From Pontivivens insulae (lineage in GTDB: Bacteria; Pseudomonadota; Alphaproteobacteria; Rhodobacterales; Rhodobacteraceae), in NCBI RefSeq assembly GCF_900302495.1, contig NZ_OMKW01000001.1, forward strand, positions 930,001-994,000: a stretch of DNA of 64,000 bases. Direction: 5' to 3'. The notes under the pieces were generated by a model that ran no database searches, was not told the DNA's origin, and was given only the letters and a program-made list of their open reading frames with translations. Positions 45,196-53,450 of this stretch are shown in pieces. The first letter of the stretch is position 1. Every line of letters starts with the position of its first letter. The translations under genes and the position numbers were made by a program.

Positions 45196-46438
45196 CGCGG
45201 GCCTTCGGGGCCGGAGCCACCGACGTCGGCGGCGTGTCGAGCCGGGCGAGCGCGCGTCGCGCAGCCTCCAGATCGGCAAGGGTCATTGTCTGCTCTGTAT
45301 CGAGCTGTCCCTCATTCTGGCGGATGGCGGCCTGAACAACCGTCAGGATCAGCACCAGCACCGCGGGCAGCAGGTCGATCGCGATCGCCCCGGCCCAGCT
45401 GGGTGCAAAATTGCCCGCATAACGGATCACCGCATCGGCCGTAGAAATCGGGGTGTATGTCGTCTCCAATGGCGGTGGCAGAGATTGGACTTCCTGCGCA
45501 GCGGCGCCGAGGGTCTGTGCACGCGTGTCCAGTGCTTCCAGTACCGATGTAATCGTTGCGTTCTGTGCGGCCCGGATGTCGTCGGTCGTTGCCAGTTCCG
45601 GCAGTACGGTGGAGGCGGCAAGGTCGCTCGCCGCGCGCTCGACCAGCGGCGCGACAGAAAGCTGGCGCAGATCGGCGATCACACCGGCCAACCGGACCGA
45701 TTGCTCTGCAAATCCGATGGACCGCTGCTCAACCGCGCCACCGGCGACGATCAGGGCGCGCATGCGGCTCAAAATCTCGTTCCCGGTCAGAAACGCGGCA
45801 GAGATTTGCGGGCCCTGCGCTTCAATCTGTGTTTCTAGGGCGGACAACTCCCCGGCCTTTTGTTGCAACAGTCGATAGACAGCCCCCTGTCCACCGACAC
45901 CTGACAACGCGCCCGAGGCTTCTTGCTCACTCAACGCAACAAAGCTGTCGCGCGCACGGGCCACATCCTGAGCCAGACCCTGCGCGGCAAGAGCATTCGC
46001 ATTCGCAGTTTCCAGCGCGGACTGATAGTCTTGCACGGTCTCCGCCAGATGCTGCTCGACGGCGGCCGATCCGGCCAGCGCAGCGGCGTTCAGCCAACTG
46101 GACATCGCGATGATGGCAAGCGATCCCGCCAGTGTCGCGACCGACAGCCCGATCCGTCCTGCCATTGTCGTCATCGAGGGCAGCAGTCGCAGGATGTAGG
46201 ACCAGAACACGAAGATCCCGACCGACACGGCAATCGAATAGGCAACCGCTGCGAACAGGCTCATCGCGCCGGTCTGTTCCAGCAGTCCTGAGACGCCAAG
46301 ATATGTGTAAATCCCGCTGGCAATCGCGAGGATTGCCAGGGCCAGCGGCGTGAACGTCTCCAACGCGGCGAGATGTCCGCGCAACTCCCGCGCGGTGCGG
46401 GCCTGCTGGGCGCTCTGACCCGAAATCGTGTTACTCAT
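45182..46438 (-). CDS. Membrane protein with large periplasmic coiled coil (unknown)
   Basis: 418 aa. Three N-terminal membrane helices (about 30-50, 58-80, 92-117: FTPLALAILAIASGIYTYLG, LFAAVAYSIAVSVGIFVFW, GLSVATLAGSLAIIAMSS). A long Ala/Gln-rich helical region (about 125-345, with SAVEQHLAETVQDYQSALETA-type heptads) follows, then a C-terminal helix (IAIDLLPAVLVLILTVVQA) and a cytoplasmic tail. No named family. It is coupled by a 14-nt overlap to the ClpP-like gene, so it may act as its partner or substrate. Confidence 0.8.
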   Translation of the reverse strand: MSNTISGQSAQQARTARELRGHLAALETFTPLALAILAIASGIYTYLGVSGLLEQTGAMSLFAAVAYSIAVSVGIFVFWSYILRLLPSMTTMAGRIGLSVATLAGSLAIIAMSSWLNAAALAGSAAVEQHLAETVQDYQSALETANANALAAQGLAQDVARARDSFVALSEQEASGALSGVGGQGAVYRLLQQKAGELSALETQIEAQGPQISAAFLTGNEILSRMRALIVAGGAVEQRSIGFAEQSVRLAGVIADLRQLSVAPLVERAASDLAASTVLPELATTDDIRAAQNATITSVLEALDTRAQTLGAAAQEVQSLPPPLETTYTPISTADAVIRYAGNFAPSWAGAIAIDLLPAVLVLILTVVQAAIRQNEGQLDTEQTMTLADLEAARRALARLDTPPTSVAPAPKARDDSA

Positions 46439-46484
46439 GCCAATCCCTTACTCTGCGTTGAGCAGATAGGTCCGCCTCACGCTT

Positions 46485-46492
46485 TTTGCAAA
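46485..46492. promoter_or_regulatory. TTTGCAAA palindrome upstream of mgtE
   Basis: An 8-bp palindrome, 75 bp before the mgtE ATG and in the divergent promoter region of the membrane coiled-coil gene. The same 8-mer is found at 47955-47962 before the MoxR-type gene. Could be a shared site; two sites are weak evidence. Confidence 0.25.
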
Positions 46493-46566
46493 GTGGCACT
46501 GGTGGACCGCCTCGCCGGAACTAATATGTGCAGTGCAACGAACACTTCTCCCTCGGAAGGGATGCC

Positions 46567-47946
46567 ATGGCCGATCCAGCAGAGCGCATTGTCGAAAACG
46601 AGGATGCTTACGCCCTGAATGCCGCAACGGTGGATGCCATTCTGGCTGCTGTTGAGGCGGGGGAACGTCTGCGCCTGATCGAAACCCTCGATCATCTGCA
46701 CCCCGCGGACATTGCCGACCTCCTCGAACAGATCGACGTCAGCCAGCGTGAACGGCTGATCGAGCTCTGGGGTAAGGATCTGAATCCCGAAGTTCTGTCT
46801 GAGCTTGAGGAAGGTGCCCGCGATCTGGTCCTCGCAACGCTGACACCGGATCAGCTGTCCTCGGCGGTGCAGGAGCTTGAGACAGACGATGTTGTCTATC
46901 TGGTCGAGGATATGGACGAGCCGCAGCAGGAAATCCTGCTCGATGCGCTCGACGATGCAGACCGGGTCGCAGTCGAGCAATCGCTGACCTATGACGAATA
47001 CTCCGCTGGTCGGATGATGCAGCGCGAAATGGTCACCGCCCCCGAACACTGGACGGTGGGCGACATCATCGACTTCATGCGCGCCTCTGATGATCTGCCC
47101 GAGCAGTTCTATGACATCATTATTGTTGATCCGGCACTAAAGCCGGTTGGGGAAGTGCGGCTCGGTAAGGTCATGGCCCATCCGCGCACGGTGAAACTCT
47201 CCACCCTTATGGAGGACGAATTTCGCACCATCCCTGTCAACCAAAGTCAGGAGGATGTCGCATACGCCTTTAACCAGTATCACATGATCCAGGCACCGGT
47301 GGTGGATGAGCATGGGCGCCTTGTTGGCACGATCACCATCGATGACGCCATGGACGTGCTGGAAGATGAGGCCGAGGAGGATATGCGCCTGCTGGCCGGT
47401 GTCGGCGATGAGGAGATTTCGGATTCGACCTGGGCCATTGCGAAACGTCGTTTTCCATGGCTGCTCGTCAATCTGCTGACGGCGGTCATCGCCTCCATCG
47501 TGATTTCGCTATTCGCCGATACGTTGGAGGCCGTCGTCGCGCTCGCCATCCTGATGCCTATTGTGGCGAGTATGGGGGGCAACGCGGCGACCCAGACCTT
47601 GACCGTGGCGGTCCGTGCCATCGCCACACGCGATTTGACTGCGTCAAATATGATGCGGGTGGTCCGCCGTGAACTTGTTGCAGGTACGTTAAACGGCGTG
47701 GCGTTCGCAATCATCATCGCGATCATCGGCATGGTCTGGTTTGGCATCCCGATGCTCGGCGTCGTGTTGGCCATCGCAATGGTGGGCAACCTCGCCGTGG
47801 CCGGGCTTGCTGGCATCCTGATCCCCATTGCACTTGATAAGGCTGGCGCTGATCCGGCGCTCGCGTCGGGCACATTTGTAACGACGGTTACGGATGTTGT
47901 GGGCTTCATGCTCTTCCTCGGCCTCGCCTCTGCCTTGCTGCTCTAG
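46567..47946 (+). CDS. mgtE: Magnesium transporter MgtE
   Basis: 459 aa from the ATG at 46567 (GGAAGGG upstream). The N-terminal superhelical domain (LHPADIADLLEQIDVSQRERLIELW), two CBS domains (about 135-255; YDEYSAGRMMQREMVTAPEHW, HMIQAPVVDEHGRLVGTITIDD) and five C-terminal membrane helices follow, with the conserved PIVASMGGNAATQTLTVAVR pore segment. Mg2+ uptake is gated by the cytosolic domains. Confidence 0.95.
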   Translation: MADPAERIVENEDAYALNAATVDAILAAVEAGERLRLIETLDHLHPADIADLLEQIDVSQRERLIELWGKDLNPEVLSELEEGARDLVLATLTPDQLSSAVQELETDDVVYLVEDMDEPQQEILLDALDDADRVAVEQSLTYDEYSAGRMMQREMVTAPEHWTVGDIIDFMRASDDLPEQFYDIIIVDPALKPVGEVRLGKVMAHPRTVKLSTLMEDEFRTIPVNQSQEDVAYAFNQYHMIQAPVVDEHGRLVGTITIDDAMDVLEDEAEEDMRLLAGVGDEEISDSTWAIAKRRFPWLLVNLLTAVIASIVISLFADTLEAVVALAILMPIVASMGGNAATQTLTVAVRAIATRDLTASNMMRVVRRELVAGTLNGVAFAIIIAIIGMVWFGIPMLGVVLAIAMVGNLAVAGLAGILIPIALDKAGADPALASGTFVTTVTDVVGFMLFLGLASALLL

Positions 47947-47954
47947 CTTGCGAA

Positions 47955-47962
47955 TTTGCAAA
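47955..47962. promoter_or_regulatory. TTTGCAAA palindrome upstream of the MoxR-type ATPase gene
   Basis: Second copy of the 8-mer, 9 bp after the mgtE stop and 77 bp before the MoxR-type ATG. A related TTGCGAA directly precedes it (47948-47954). Confidence 0.25.
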
Positions 47963-48038
47963 AACATGAAAGCATTCCCACCGATTGCGGCGGCAGGCTG
48001 GTGGCGCTAGCGTGTCCCCGTTTTGTCAGGAGCATCCC

Positions 48039-48953
48039 ATGAGCCAGATCGCATTGCCCACAAGCATCGACCAGACTGTCCAGATGCTGGGGGATGTCGG
48101 CTATGTCGCAGGCCGCGACATCGCGACTGTGGCCTTTCTCGCGCTCAAACTGGGGCGACCGCTCTTTCTGGAAGGGGAGGCCGGTGTAGGCAAGACCGAG
48201 ATCGCAAAGGCGCTAAGCGCGGTATTGGGCCGCCGATTGATCCGCTTGCAGTGCTATGAAGGGCTCGACGCATCCAGCGCGGTCTACGAGTGGAATTTCG
48301 CGGCACAGATGGTTGCCATCCGCACGGCGGAAGCATCCGGTGATGCGGATCGCACCGCCCTGAAGGATGAGCTGTTTTCGGACGACTATCTGATTGAGCG
48401 CCCGCTTCTGGAAGCGATGCGTCCCCAGCCCGGTGGTGCACCTGTTTTGCTTATTGATGAGCTTGACCGCACCGATGAGCCGTTCGAGGCGTTTCTGCTC
48501 GAAGCGCTGAGTGATTTTGCCGTCACCATCCCCGAACTTGGGACGATAGAGGCTCCAGAGCCTCCAATCGTCATTCTGACCTCTAACAGAACGCGCGAAG
48601 TGCATGACGCGCTCAAGCGGCGCTGTCTTTACCATTGGGTCGACTACCCGGATTTCGACCGTGAGCTGGAGATCGTGACCGCCCGCGCGCCCGAAGCGGC
48701 AGAGCGCTTGAGCCGCGAGATCGTCGCCTTCGTGCAACGGCTGCGTACAGAGGATCTGTTCAAGAAACCGGGTGTCGCCGAGACGATTGACTGGGCGAAA
48801 TGCCTCGTCGCACTGGATGCAATCGAACTCAGCCCAGCGGTTATTGCGGACACACTCGGTGCGATCCTGAAATATCAGGACGACATTCAAAAGCTTCAGG
48901 GATCAGAGGCGAAACGTCTTCTCGATGCGGCGCGCGAGGGCGCAACGGGTTGA
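48039..48953 (+). CDS. MoxR-family AAA+ ATPase, CoxD-like
   Basis: 304 aa from the ATG at 48039 (TCAGGAG upstream). Walker A GEAGVGKTEIAKAL, then RLIRLQCYEGLDASSAVYEWNF, Walker B PVLLIDELDRTDEPFEAFLLE and sensor ILTSNRTREVHDALKRRC. The MoxR class works as a chaperone with VWA proteins. CoxD of CO dehydrogenase clusters helps maturation of the Mo/Cu site. It is followed by a secreted protein, then the CoxE-like VWA gene. Confidence 0.92.
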   Translation: MSQIALPTSIDQTVQMLGDVGYVAGRDIATVAFLALKLGRPLFLEGEAGVGKTEIAKALSAVLGRRLIRLQCYEGLDASSAVYEWNFAAQMVAIRTAEASGDADRTALKDELFSDDYLIERPLLEAMRPQPGGAPVLLIDELDRTDEPFEAFLLEALSDFAVTIPELGTIEAPEPPIVILTSNRTREVHDALKRRCLYHWVDYPDFDRELEIVTARAPEAAERLSREIVAFVQRLRTEDLFKKPGVAETIDWAKCLVALDAIELSPAVIADTLGAILKYQDDIQKLQGSEAKRLLDAAREGATG

Positions 48954-49028
48954 CAGATTGGGGCCGTCGCTATGAAACTTCCTGCGTGCGGGGGCACGAA
49001 AAACTGAAGTAGCCGAAGGAGCCACGCC

Positions 49029-49487
49029 ATGCGGGCACTCGCCTTGATTATCTCTCTGTTGATGGCCCCGGTCGTCGCAATTGCCTGCCCGAACTGGCAG
49101 GGACAACCCCATTTTGGGACAGCACGACTCAGCGCTGGCTTCCTGCCCGACCCCTATAATGTGAACGTGACCGCCGGTGGCGTGAACCAGATTTCCCGCT
49201 GCATCAACGGTGGTTGGGCGGGCTACGTGTCCACGCGTCCCGATTTCGATCTCTACTGGAGCGGCTCTGCCAGCCAGTTGACCATCGCAGCCGAGTCCGG
49301 TGCAGACACGGTTCTGCTGATCAACGATCCGAACGGCACTTGGCACTGGAGCGATGATTACCGTGGCCTGAACCCGGCAATCACCTTCCGCTATCCCGTC
49401 CAGGGCCTCTATGACATCTGGGTCGGCACCTATGATGGCCGTCGCGGTCAGGGTGCCCGCCTTGTCATCACGGAATACAACTACTGA
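49029..49487 (+). CDS. Small secreted beta-sandwich protein
   Basis: 152 aa. Signal peptide MRALALIISLLMAPVVAIA, cleaved near A-CPNW. The mature chain is beta-rich with two Cys (Cys near residue 20 and ISRCINGG) and segments GADTVLLINDPNGTWHWSDD and GLYDIWVGTYDG, similar to pre-peptidase C-terminal or carbohydrate-binding folds. Followed by a strong terminator at 49509-49545. Its placement between CoxD-like and CoxE-like genes is unusual; function unknown. Confidence 0.82.
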   Translation: MRALALIISLLMAPVVAIACPNWQGQPHFGTARLSAGFLPDPYNVNVTAGGVNQISRCINGGWAGYVSTRPDFDLYWSGSASQLTIAAESGADTVLLINDPNGTWHWSDDYRGLNPAITFRYPVQGLYDIWVGTYDGRRGQGARLVITEYNY

Positions 49488-49508
49488 TCAGACATGATCC
49501 CGGTTTTG

Positions 49509-49545
49509 CGGCCCGGTGCGCTTGCGCGTGCCGGGCCGTTTCTGT
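49509..49545 (+). terminator. Rho-independent terminator after the secreted-protein gene
   Basis: CGGCCCGG (49509-49516) pairs perfectly with CCGGGCCG (49531-49538); an inner GCGC-TT-GCGC closes the loop region. TTTCTGT follows. It lies 22 bp after the stop. The CoxE-like gene starts 36 bp later, so it needs its own promoter or read-through. Confidence 0.75.
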
Positions 49546-49580
49546 CCTAATAGCGGCACAGCTTCAGCAAGGAGGGGCGC

Positions 49581-50843
49581 ATGGTCGAATTTGCAGATTT
49601 GCCGCTCCCCGAAAATCCGAAGCTGGCACAGAACATCACCCATTTTGCCCGCGCGTTGCGGCGCGCCGGACTTCGGTTCGGACCCGGCCAGGTCATTGAT
49701 GCGATCCGCGCGGTTGAAGCCGCGGGCTTCGACACCAAGCAGGACTTCTACTGGGTGCTGCATGCCTGCTTCGTGCGCAAGCCAGAGGATCGCGCCGTCT
49801 TCGGACAGGTCTTCCGGCTCTACTGGCGCGATCCGCAATTCCTTGAACATATGATGTCGATGCTGACGCCAATGGTGCGTGGTGTGAACGAAGCCCCGGA
49901 TCCAAAGGAGGCGGAGCGCCGCGCGGCGGAGGCCATCCTTGACGAGCCCGACGCGCCACCGCCGGAGCTTCCATCCGAAGAGGATAGCGAACTCATCGAG
50001 ATCGACGCCACGCTGACCTTCTCGGCCGAGGAAAAACTGCGCCACACGGACTTCGAACAGATGACAACGGCAGAGCTGGCCGAGGCGCGCCGCGCCATCG
50101 CGAAACTGGAGCTGCCCGTGCAGCCCATTGCCTCCCGTCGTACCCGCGCCTCGACCCGAGGGGCCTTGCCCGACTGGCGTGGTACGATGCGCGATGCCAT
50201 GCGCCGGGGCGATGTGGCCGCCCTGCGACATAAAGAGCGGCGCACCCGGTGGCCAAATCTTGTCGCACTCTGCGATATCTCGGGCTCGATGTCCGGCTAC
50301 AGCCGCATGTTGCTGCACTTTCTACACACGGCGGCGAACCAGAAGGGGGCGGGCTGGGCACAGGTTCATGCCTTCACCTTCGGCACGCGCCTGACGAATA
50401 TCTCACGCCATCTGCGCCAGCGCGACGTGGATGCAGCGCTCAAGGCGACGGGTGCCGAAGCCAAGGATTGGGAGGGCGGCACCCGCATCGGCGCCAGCCT
50501 GCACGCTTTCAACCGCGACTGGTCCCGGCGCGTGCTGGGGCAGGGGGCGGTGGTCCTGCTGATCACCGATGGTCTCGACCGGGAAGATCCCGCCCAGCTG
50601 GTGAAAGAGGCCGAACGTCTGCGTCTTTCAGCGCGCAAGCTGATCTGGCTCAACCCGCTGCTGCGGTTCGATGGGTTTGCGCCAAAGGCGCGCGGGGTTC
50701 GCGCGCTTCTGCCCCATGTGGACAGTTTCCGCGCCAGCCATTCCATCGCATCGTTGCAGGACCTATCTGATGCGTTGACGCGGCCCGACGATATTGGCCT
50801 GCGGCGGCAGATGATGGGGCGGATGGAACAGGAGATCTCGTGA
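49581..50843 (+). CDS. VWA domain protein, CoxE-like
   Basis: 420 aa. The N-terminal part is helical (RALRRAGLRFGPGQVIDAIRAV) with an acidic middle (about 110-160). The CoxE/VWA domain carries the MIDAS motif DISGSMSGYSR, GTRIGASLHAF (Thr) and LITDGLDREDP (Asp). In cox clusters this protein works with the CoxD AAA+ ATPase. Ends 1 bp before the xdhC-like gene. Confidence 0.93.
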   Translation: MVEFADLPLPENPKLAQNITHFARALRRAGLRFGPGQVIDAIRAVEAAGFDTKQDFYWVLHACFVRKPEDRAVFGQVFRLYWRDPQFLEHMMSMLTPMVRGVNEAPDPKEAERRAAEAILDEPDAPPPELPSEEDSELIEIDATLTFSAEEKLRHTDFEQMTTAELAEARRAIAKLELPVQPIASRRTRASTRGALPDWRGTMRDAMRRGDVAALRHKERRTRWPNLVALCDISGSMSGYSRMLLHFLHTAANQKGAGWAQVHAFTFGTRLTNISRHLRQRDVDAALKATGAEAKDWEGGTRIGASLHAFNRDWSRRVLGQGAVVLLITDGLDREDPAQLVKEAERLRLSARKLIWLNPLLRFDGFAPKARGVRALLPHVDSFRASHSIASLQDLSDALTRPDDIGLRRQMMGRMEQEIS

Positions 50844-50844
50844 C

Positions 50845-51858
50845 ATGAACGAAGACGTGGACCGCATCCCCGAAATCGCCCTGAAATGGGTGCGGGACGG
50901 GCGCACCGTTGCCCTCGCCACAGTGATCCAGACCTGGGGTTCTGCGCCGCGCCCGGTCGGATCACAGCTCGTCATCTCGGATGAAGCCGCCATGATGGGC
51001 AGTGTCTCTGGCGGGTGTGTCGAAGGTGCGGTTGTTGAGGAAGCACTGGACAGTTTTGCCGATGGCACACCACGCCTGCTGACTTTTGGCGTCACGGATG
51101 ATGAGGCCTTCGCCGTAGGGCTTGCCTGTGGTGGCACAATCCGCGTTCTGGTCGAACCAGTTGGCGGCCAAAGTGGCCTGAACCCTGAAGTGCTTGAGGC
51201 CCTTGCTGCCGCCCGTGCGGCGGGCACCCCTACAGTCTATGCCGTAAACCTTTCTACATGGGAGCGAAGGCTAGAAGCGGCGGGAACCCTCGATGCGGAT
51301 GGTATGGCAGCCCTGGCCGGAGACCGGGCAACCCTTGTGGAGCGTGCGGGGGATGAGTGGTTCCTCGGTGTGCACAACCCACCGCTCCGACTCTTCATTA
51401 TAGGCGGGGTGCACATCGCGCAGCCCTTGTCCCGGATGGCGTCCATGGCTGGATATGATGTCACGATCATTGATCCGAGGGAGGCATTTGCCTCCGCTGC
51501 CCGTTTCCCGCAAACGCGGCTGATCCACGACTGGCCCGATGAGGCGCTTCAGGCGGCGGCGCTCGACACCAGATCGGCCGTGGTGACGCTGACCCATGAT
51601 CCTAAGCTTGATGATCCGGCTATTCGCACCGCGTTGTCCTCTCCCATCTTCTATCTTGGGTGTCTCGGCTCCACGCGGACCCATGCGAAACGTGTCGCGC
51701 GATTGGAGGAGGCCGGGTTCACTGCCGCCCAGATCGCCCGCATTCATGCACCGGTCGGTGCCGATATTGGCGGTCGTGCCCCGGCAGAGATCGCTGTGTC
51801 CATCATGGCTCAGATCACAGAGCGACTGCGCCGCCCGCAGACCCGTCCCGGCGCATGA
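50845..51858 (+). CDS. XdhC/CoxF-family molybdenum cofactor maturation protein
   Basis: 337 aa. The XdhC N-domain holds TWGSAPRPVGSQLVI and GSVSGGCVEGAVVEEAL with the conserved Cys in SGGCVE. The C-terminal Rossmann-like domain is LRLFIIGGVHIAQPLSRMASMAGYDVTIIDPRE followed by FYLGCLGSTRTHAKR. XdhC proteins bind Moco, help its sulfuration and insert it into xanthine-oxidase-type enzymes. The stop overlaps the next gene's ATG. Confidence 0.95.
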   Translation: MNEDVDRIPEIALKWVRDGRTVALATVIQTWGSAPRPVGSQLVISDEAAMMGSVSGGCVEGAVVEEALDSFADGTPRLLTFGVTDDEAFAVGLACGGTIRVLVEPVGGQSGLNPEVLEALAAARAAGTPTVYAVNLSTWERRLEAAGTLDADGMAALAGDRATLVERAGDEWFLGVHNPPLRLFIIGGVHIAQPLSRMASMAGYDVTIIDPREAFASAARFPQTRLIHDWPDEALQAAALDTRSAVVTLTHDPKLDDPAIRTALSSPIFYLGCLGSTRTHAKRVARLEEAGFTAAQIARIHAPVGADIGGRAPAEIAVSIMAQITERLRRPQTRPGA

Positions 51859-53450
51859 AATTCGGTCCGGTCCCCCTGGATCAGGCGCATGGCGCCACGC
51901 TCGCGCATTCGATCACGGTCGATGGATTTCGGCTGCGCAAAGGGGCGGTCCTGTCTGACGACGATGTCGCGATGCTGCGCGCAGCCCAGTTTGCCGAGGT
52001 GACAGTTGCCCGGTTTGAGCCCGGCGATGTCGCGGAAGATGAAGCCGCACGCCGGCTTGCCACAGCGCTTGCCGCTCCGGGACTGCGCGTTGCTGATCCC
52101 TTTACAGGCAGGGTGAACCTGTTTGCAGAACGCGCGGGTCTGATCGCGGTTGATCGCGGTGGGGTTGATGCGCTGAACAGTGTGGATGAGGCGATCACGC
52201 TCGCAACCCTGCCCCATCTCGCCCGCGTTGCAGCGGGCGCGATGGTGGCGACTGTTAAGATCATCCCCTACGCCGCGCCTGCCACAGCGCTGGAGCGGGC
52301 CAATCCCGCACCCGGTGTCCTGACCCTGCATCCGTTTCGGCCTCTGACTTGCCGTATCATCCTGACGCAGACGCCGGGATTGAAGGACAGCGTGGTGGCA
52401 AAGGGCGGACAGGTCACTGCAGAGCGTCTGTCGGCACTTGGCCTTTCGCCCGCTGCGTCAATTGTCGTGCCGCATGACAGCGCCGCGCTGGCCGATGCCT
52501 TGCACGCTGCGCATGAAGATCTGATCCTGATCCTCGGCGGCTCCGCCACATCCGACCGCCGCGACACGGTGCCCGAGGGTGTGCGGGCCGCGGGGGGGCA
52601 GATCCAGCGTTTCGGCATGCCTGTTGATCCGGGCAATCTGCTTTTTCTGGCGCAAAAGGGCGCGTCGCACATCGTGGGCCTTCCGGGCTGCGCACGGTCG
52701 CCTGCGCTCAACGGCGCGGATTGGGTGCTAGAGCGGCTCGTCGCGGGTGTTGAGGTTACCTCGGCCGACATCGCAGCCATGGGTGTGGGGGGCTTGCTGA
52801 AGGAGATCCCGACCCGACCGCAACCGCGTCAACGCCGGACCCAACGCGCGCCACGCGCTGCGATCCTGTTGCTGGCCGCCGGACAAGGGCGTCGGATGCG
52901 TGGCGCTGACAAGCTGCTCGAGGATGTCGACGGCCAACCCCTGATCCGGCACCTTGCCAACCGGGCACTTGCCAGTGCGGCGACCTCCGTCATCGTGGCC
53001 GTACCCAGCGGCCACACGGATCGCATCGCAGCCCTCGCGGGCCTTCCGGTGACGATTGTGGAGGTGCCGGATGCTGTTGAAGGGATGTCTGCCAGCTTGC
53101 GCGCTGCCGCTCAACAGATCGGCGATGCTGACAGCGCGATCGTAATGCTTGGCGACATGCCCGACATCAGCACAACCCTTCTCGACCGTTTGATCGCGCG
53201 CGCAGGCGCGCAAGGTGGGGCAGAGATCGTTCGCCCCGTTCTCAGGGACGGCCGCGCGGGACATCCCGTTCTCTTTGGCAAGTCACACGTCCCGGCACTG
53301 TGCGCGGTGACAGGCGACCGTGGCGCCCGCGACGTGATCGCGGCAGCGCATGACGCGCTGGAGCTGATCGAAGTCGAGGACGATGCTCCCCTCACCGATC
53401 TCGATACGCCTGAGGCATGGGCCGACTGGCGCGCCCGGCGAAACGGCTAG
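51855..53450 (+). CDS. MoeA-like/MocA-like fusion protein for Mo cofactor
   Basis: 531 aa from the ATG at 51855 (overlap with xdhC). The N-terminal half (about 1-330) is a molybdopterin-binding MoeA/MogA-type domain (DLILILGGSATSDRRDTVPE with a GGSA loop). The C-terminal half (about 340-531) is a nucleotidyltransferase: AILLLAAGQGRRMRGADKLL, GMSASLRAA, VMLGDMPDISTTLL and DGRAGHPVLFG, as in MocA/MobA-like cytidylyl- or guanylyltransferases. Together it may put a nucleotide on Moco for a molybdenum hydroxylase. Convergent end overlaps the PilP-like gene. Confidence 0.92.
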   Translation: MKFGPVPLDQAHGATLAHSITVDGFRLRKGAVLSDDDVAMLRAAQFAEVTVARFEPGDVAEDEAARRLATALAAPGLRVADPFTGRVNLFAERAGLIAVDRGGVDALNSVDEAITLATLPHLARVAAGAMVATVKIIPYAAPATALERANPAPGVLTLHPFRPLTCRIILTQTPGLKDSVVAKGGQVTAERLSALGLSPAASIVVPHDSAALADALHAAHEDLILILGGSATSDRRDTVPEGVRAAGGQIQRFGMPVDPGNLLFLAQKGASHIVGLPGCARSPALNGADWVLERLVAGVEVTSADIAAMGVGGLLKEIPTRPQPRQRRTQRAPRAAILLLAAGQGRRMRGADKLLEDVDGQPLIRHLANRALASAATSVIVAVPSGHTDRIAALAGLPVTIVEVPDAVEGMSASLRAAAQQIGDADSAIVMLGDMPDISTTLLDRLIARAGAQGGAEIVRPVLRDGRAGHPVLFGKSHVPALCAVTGDRGARDVIAAAHDALELIEVEDDAPLTDLDTPEAWADWRARRNG

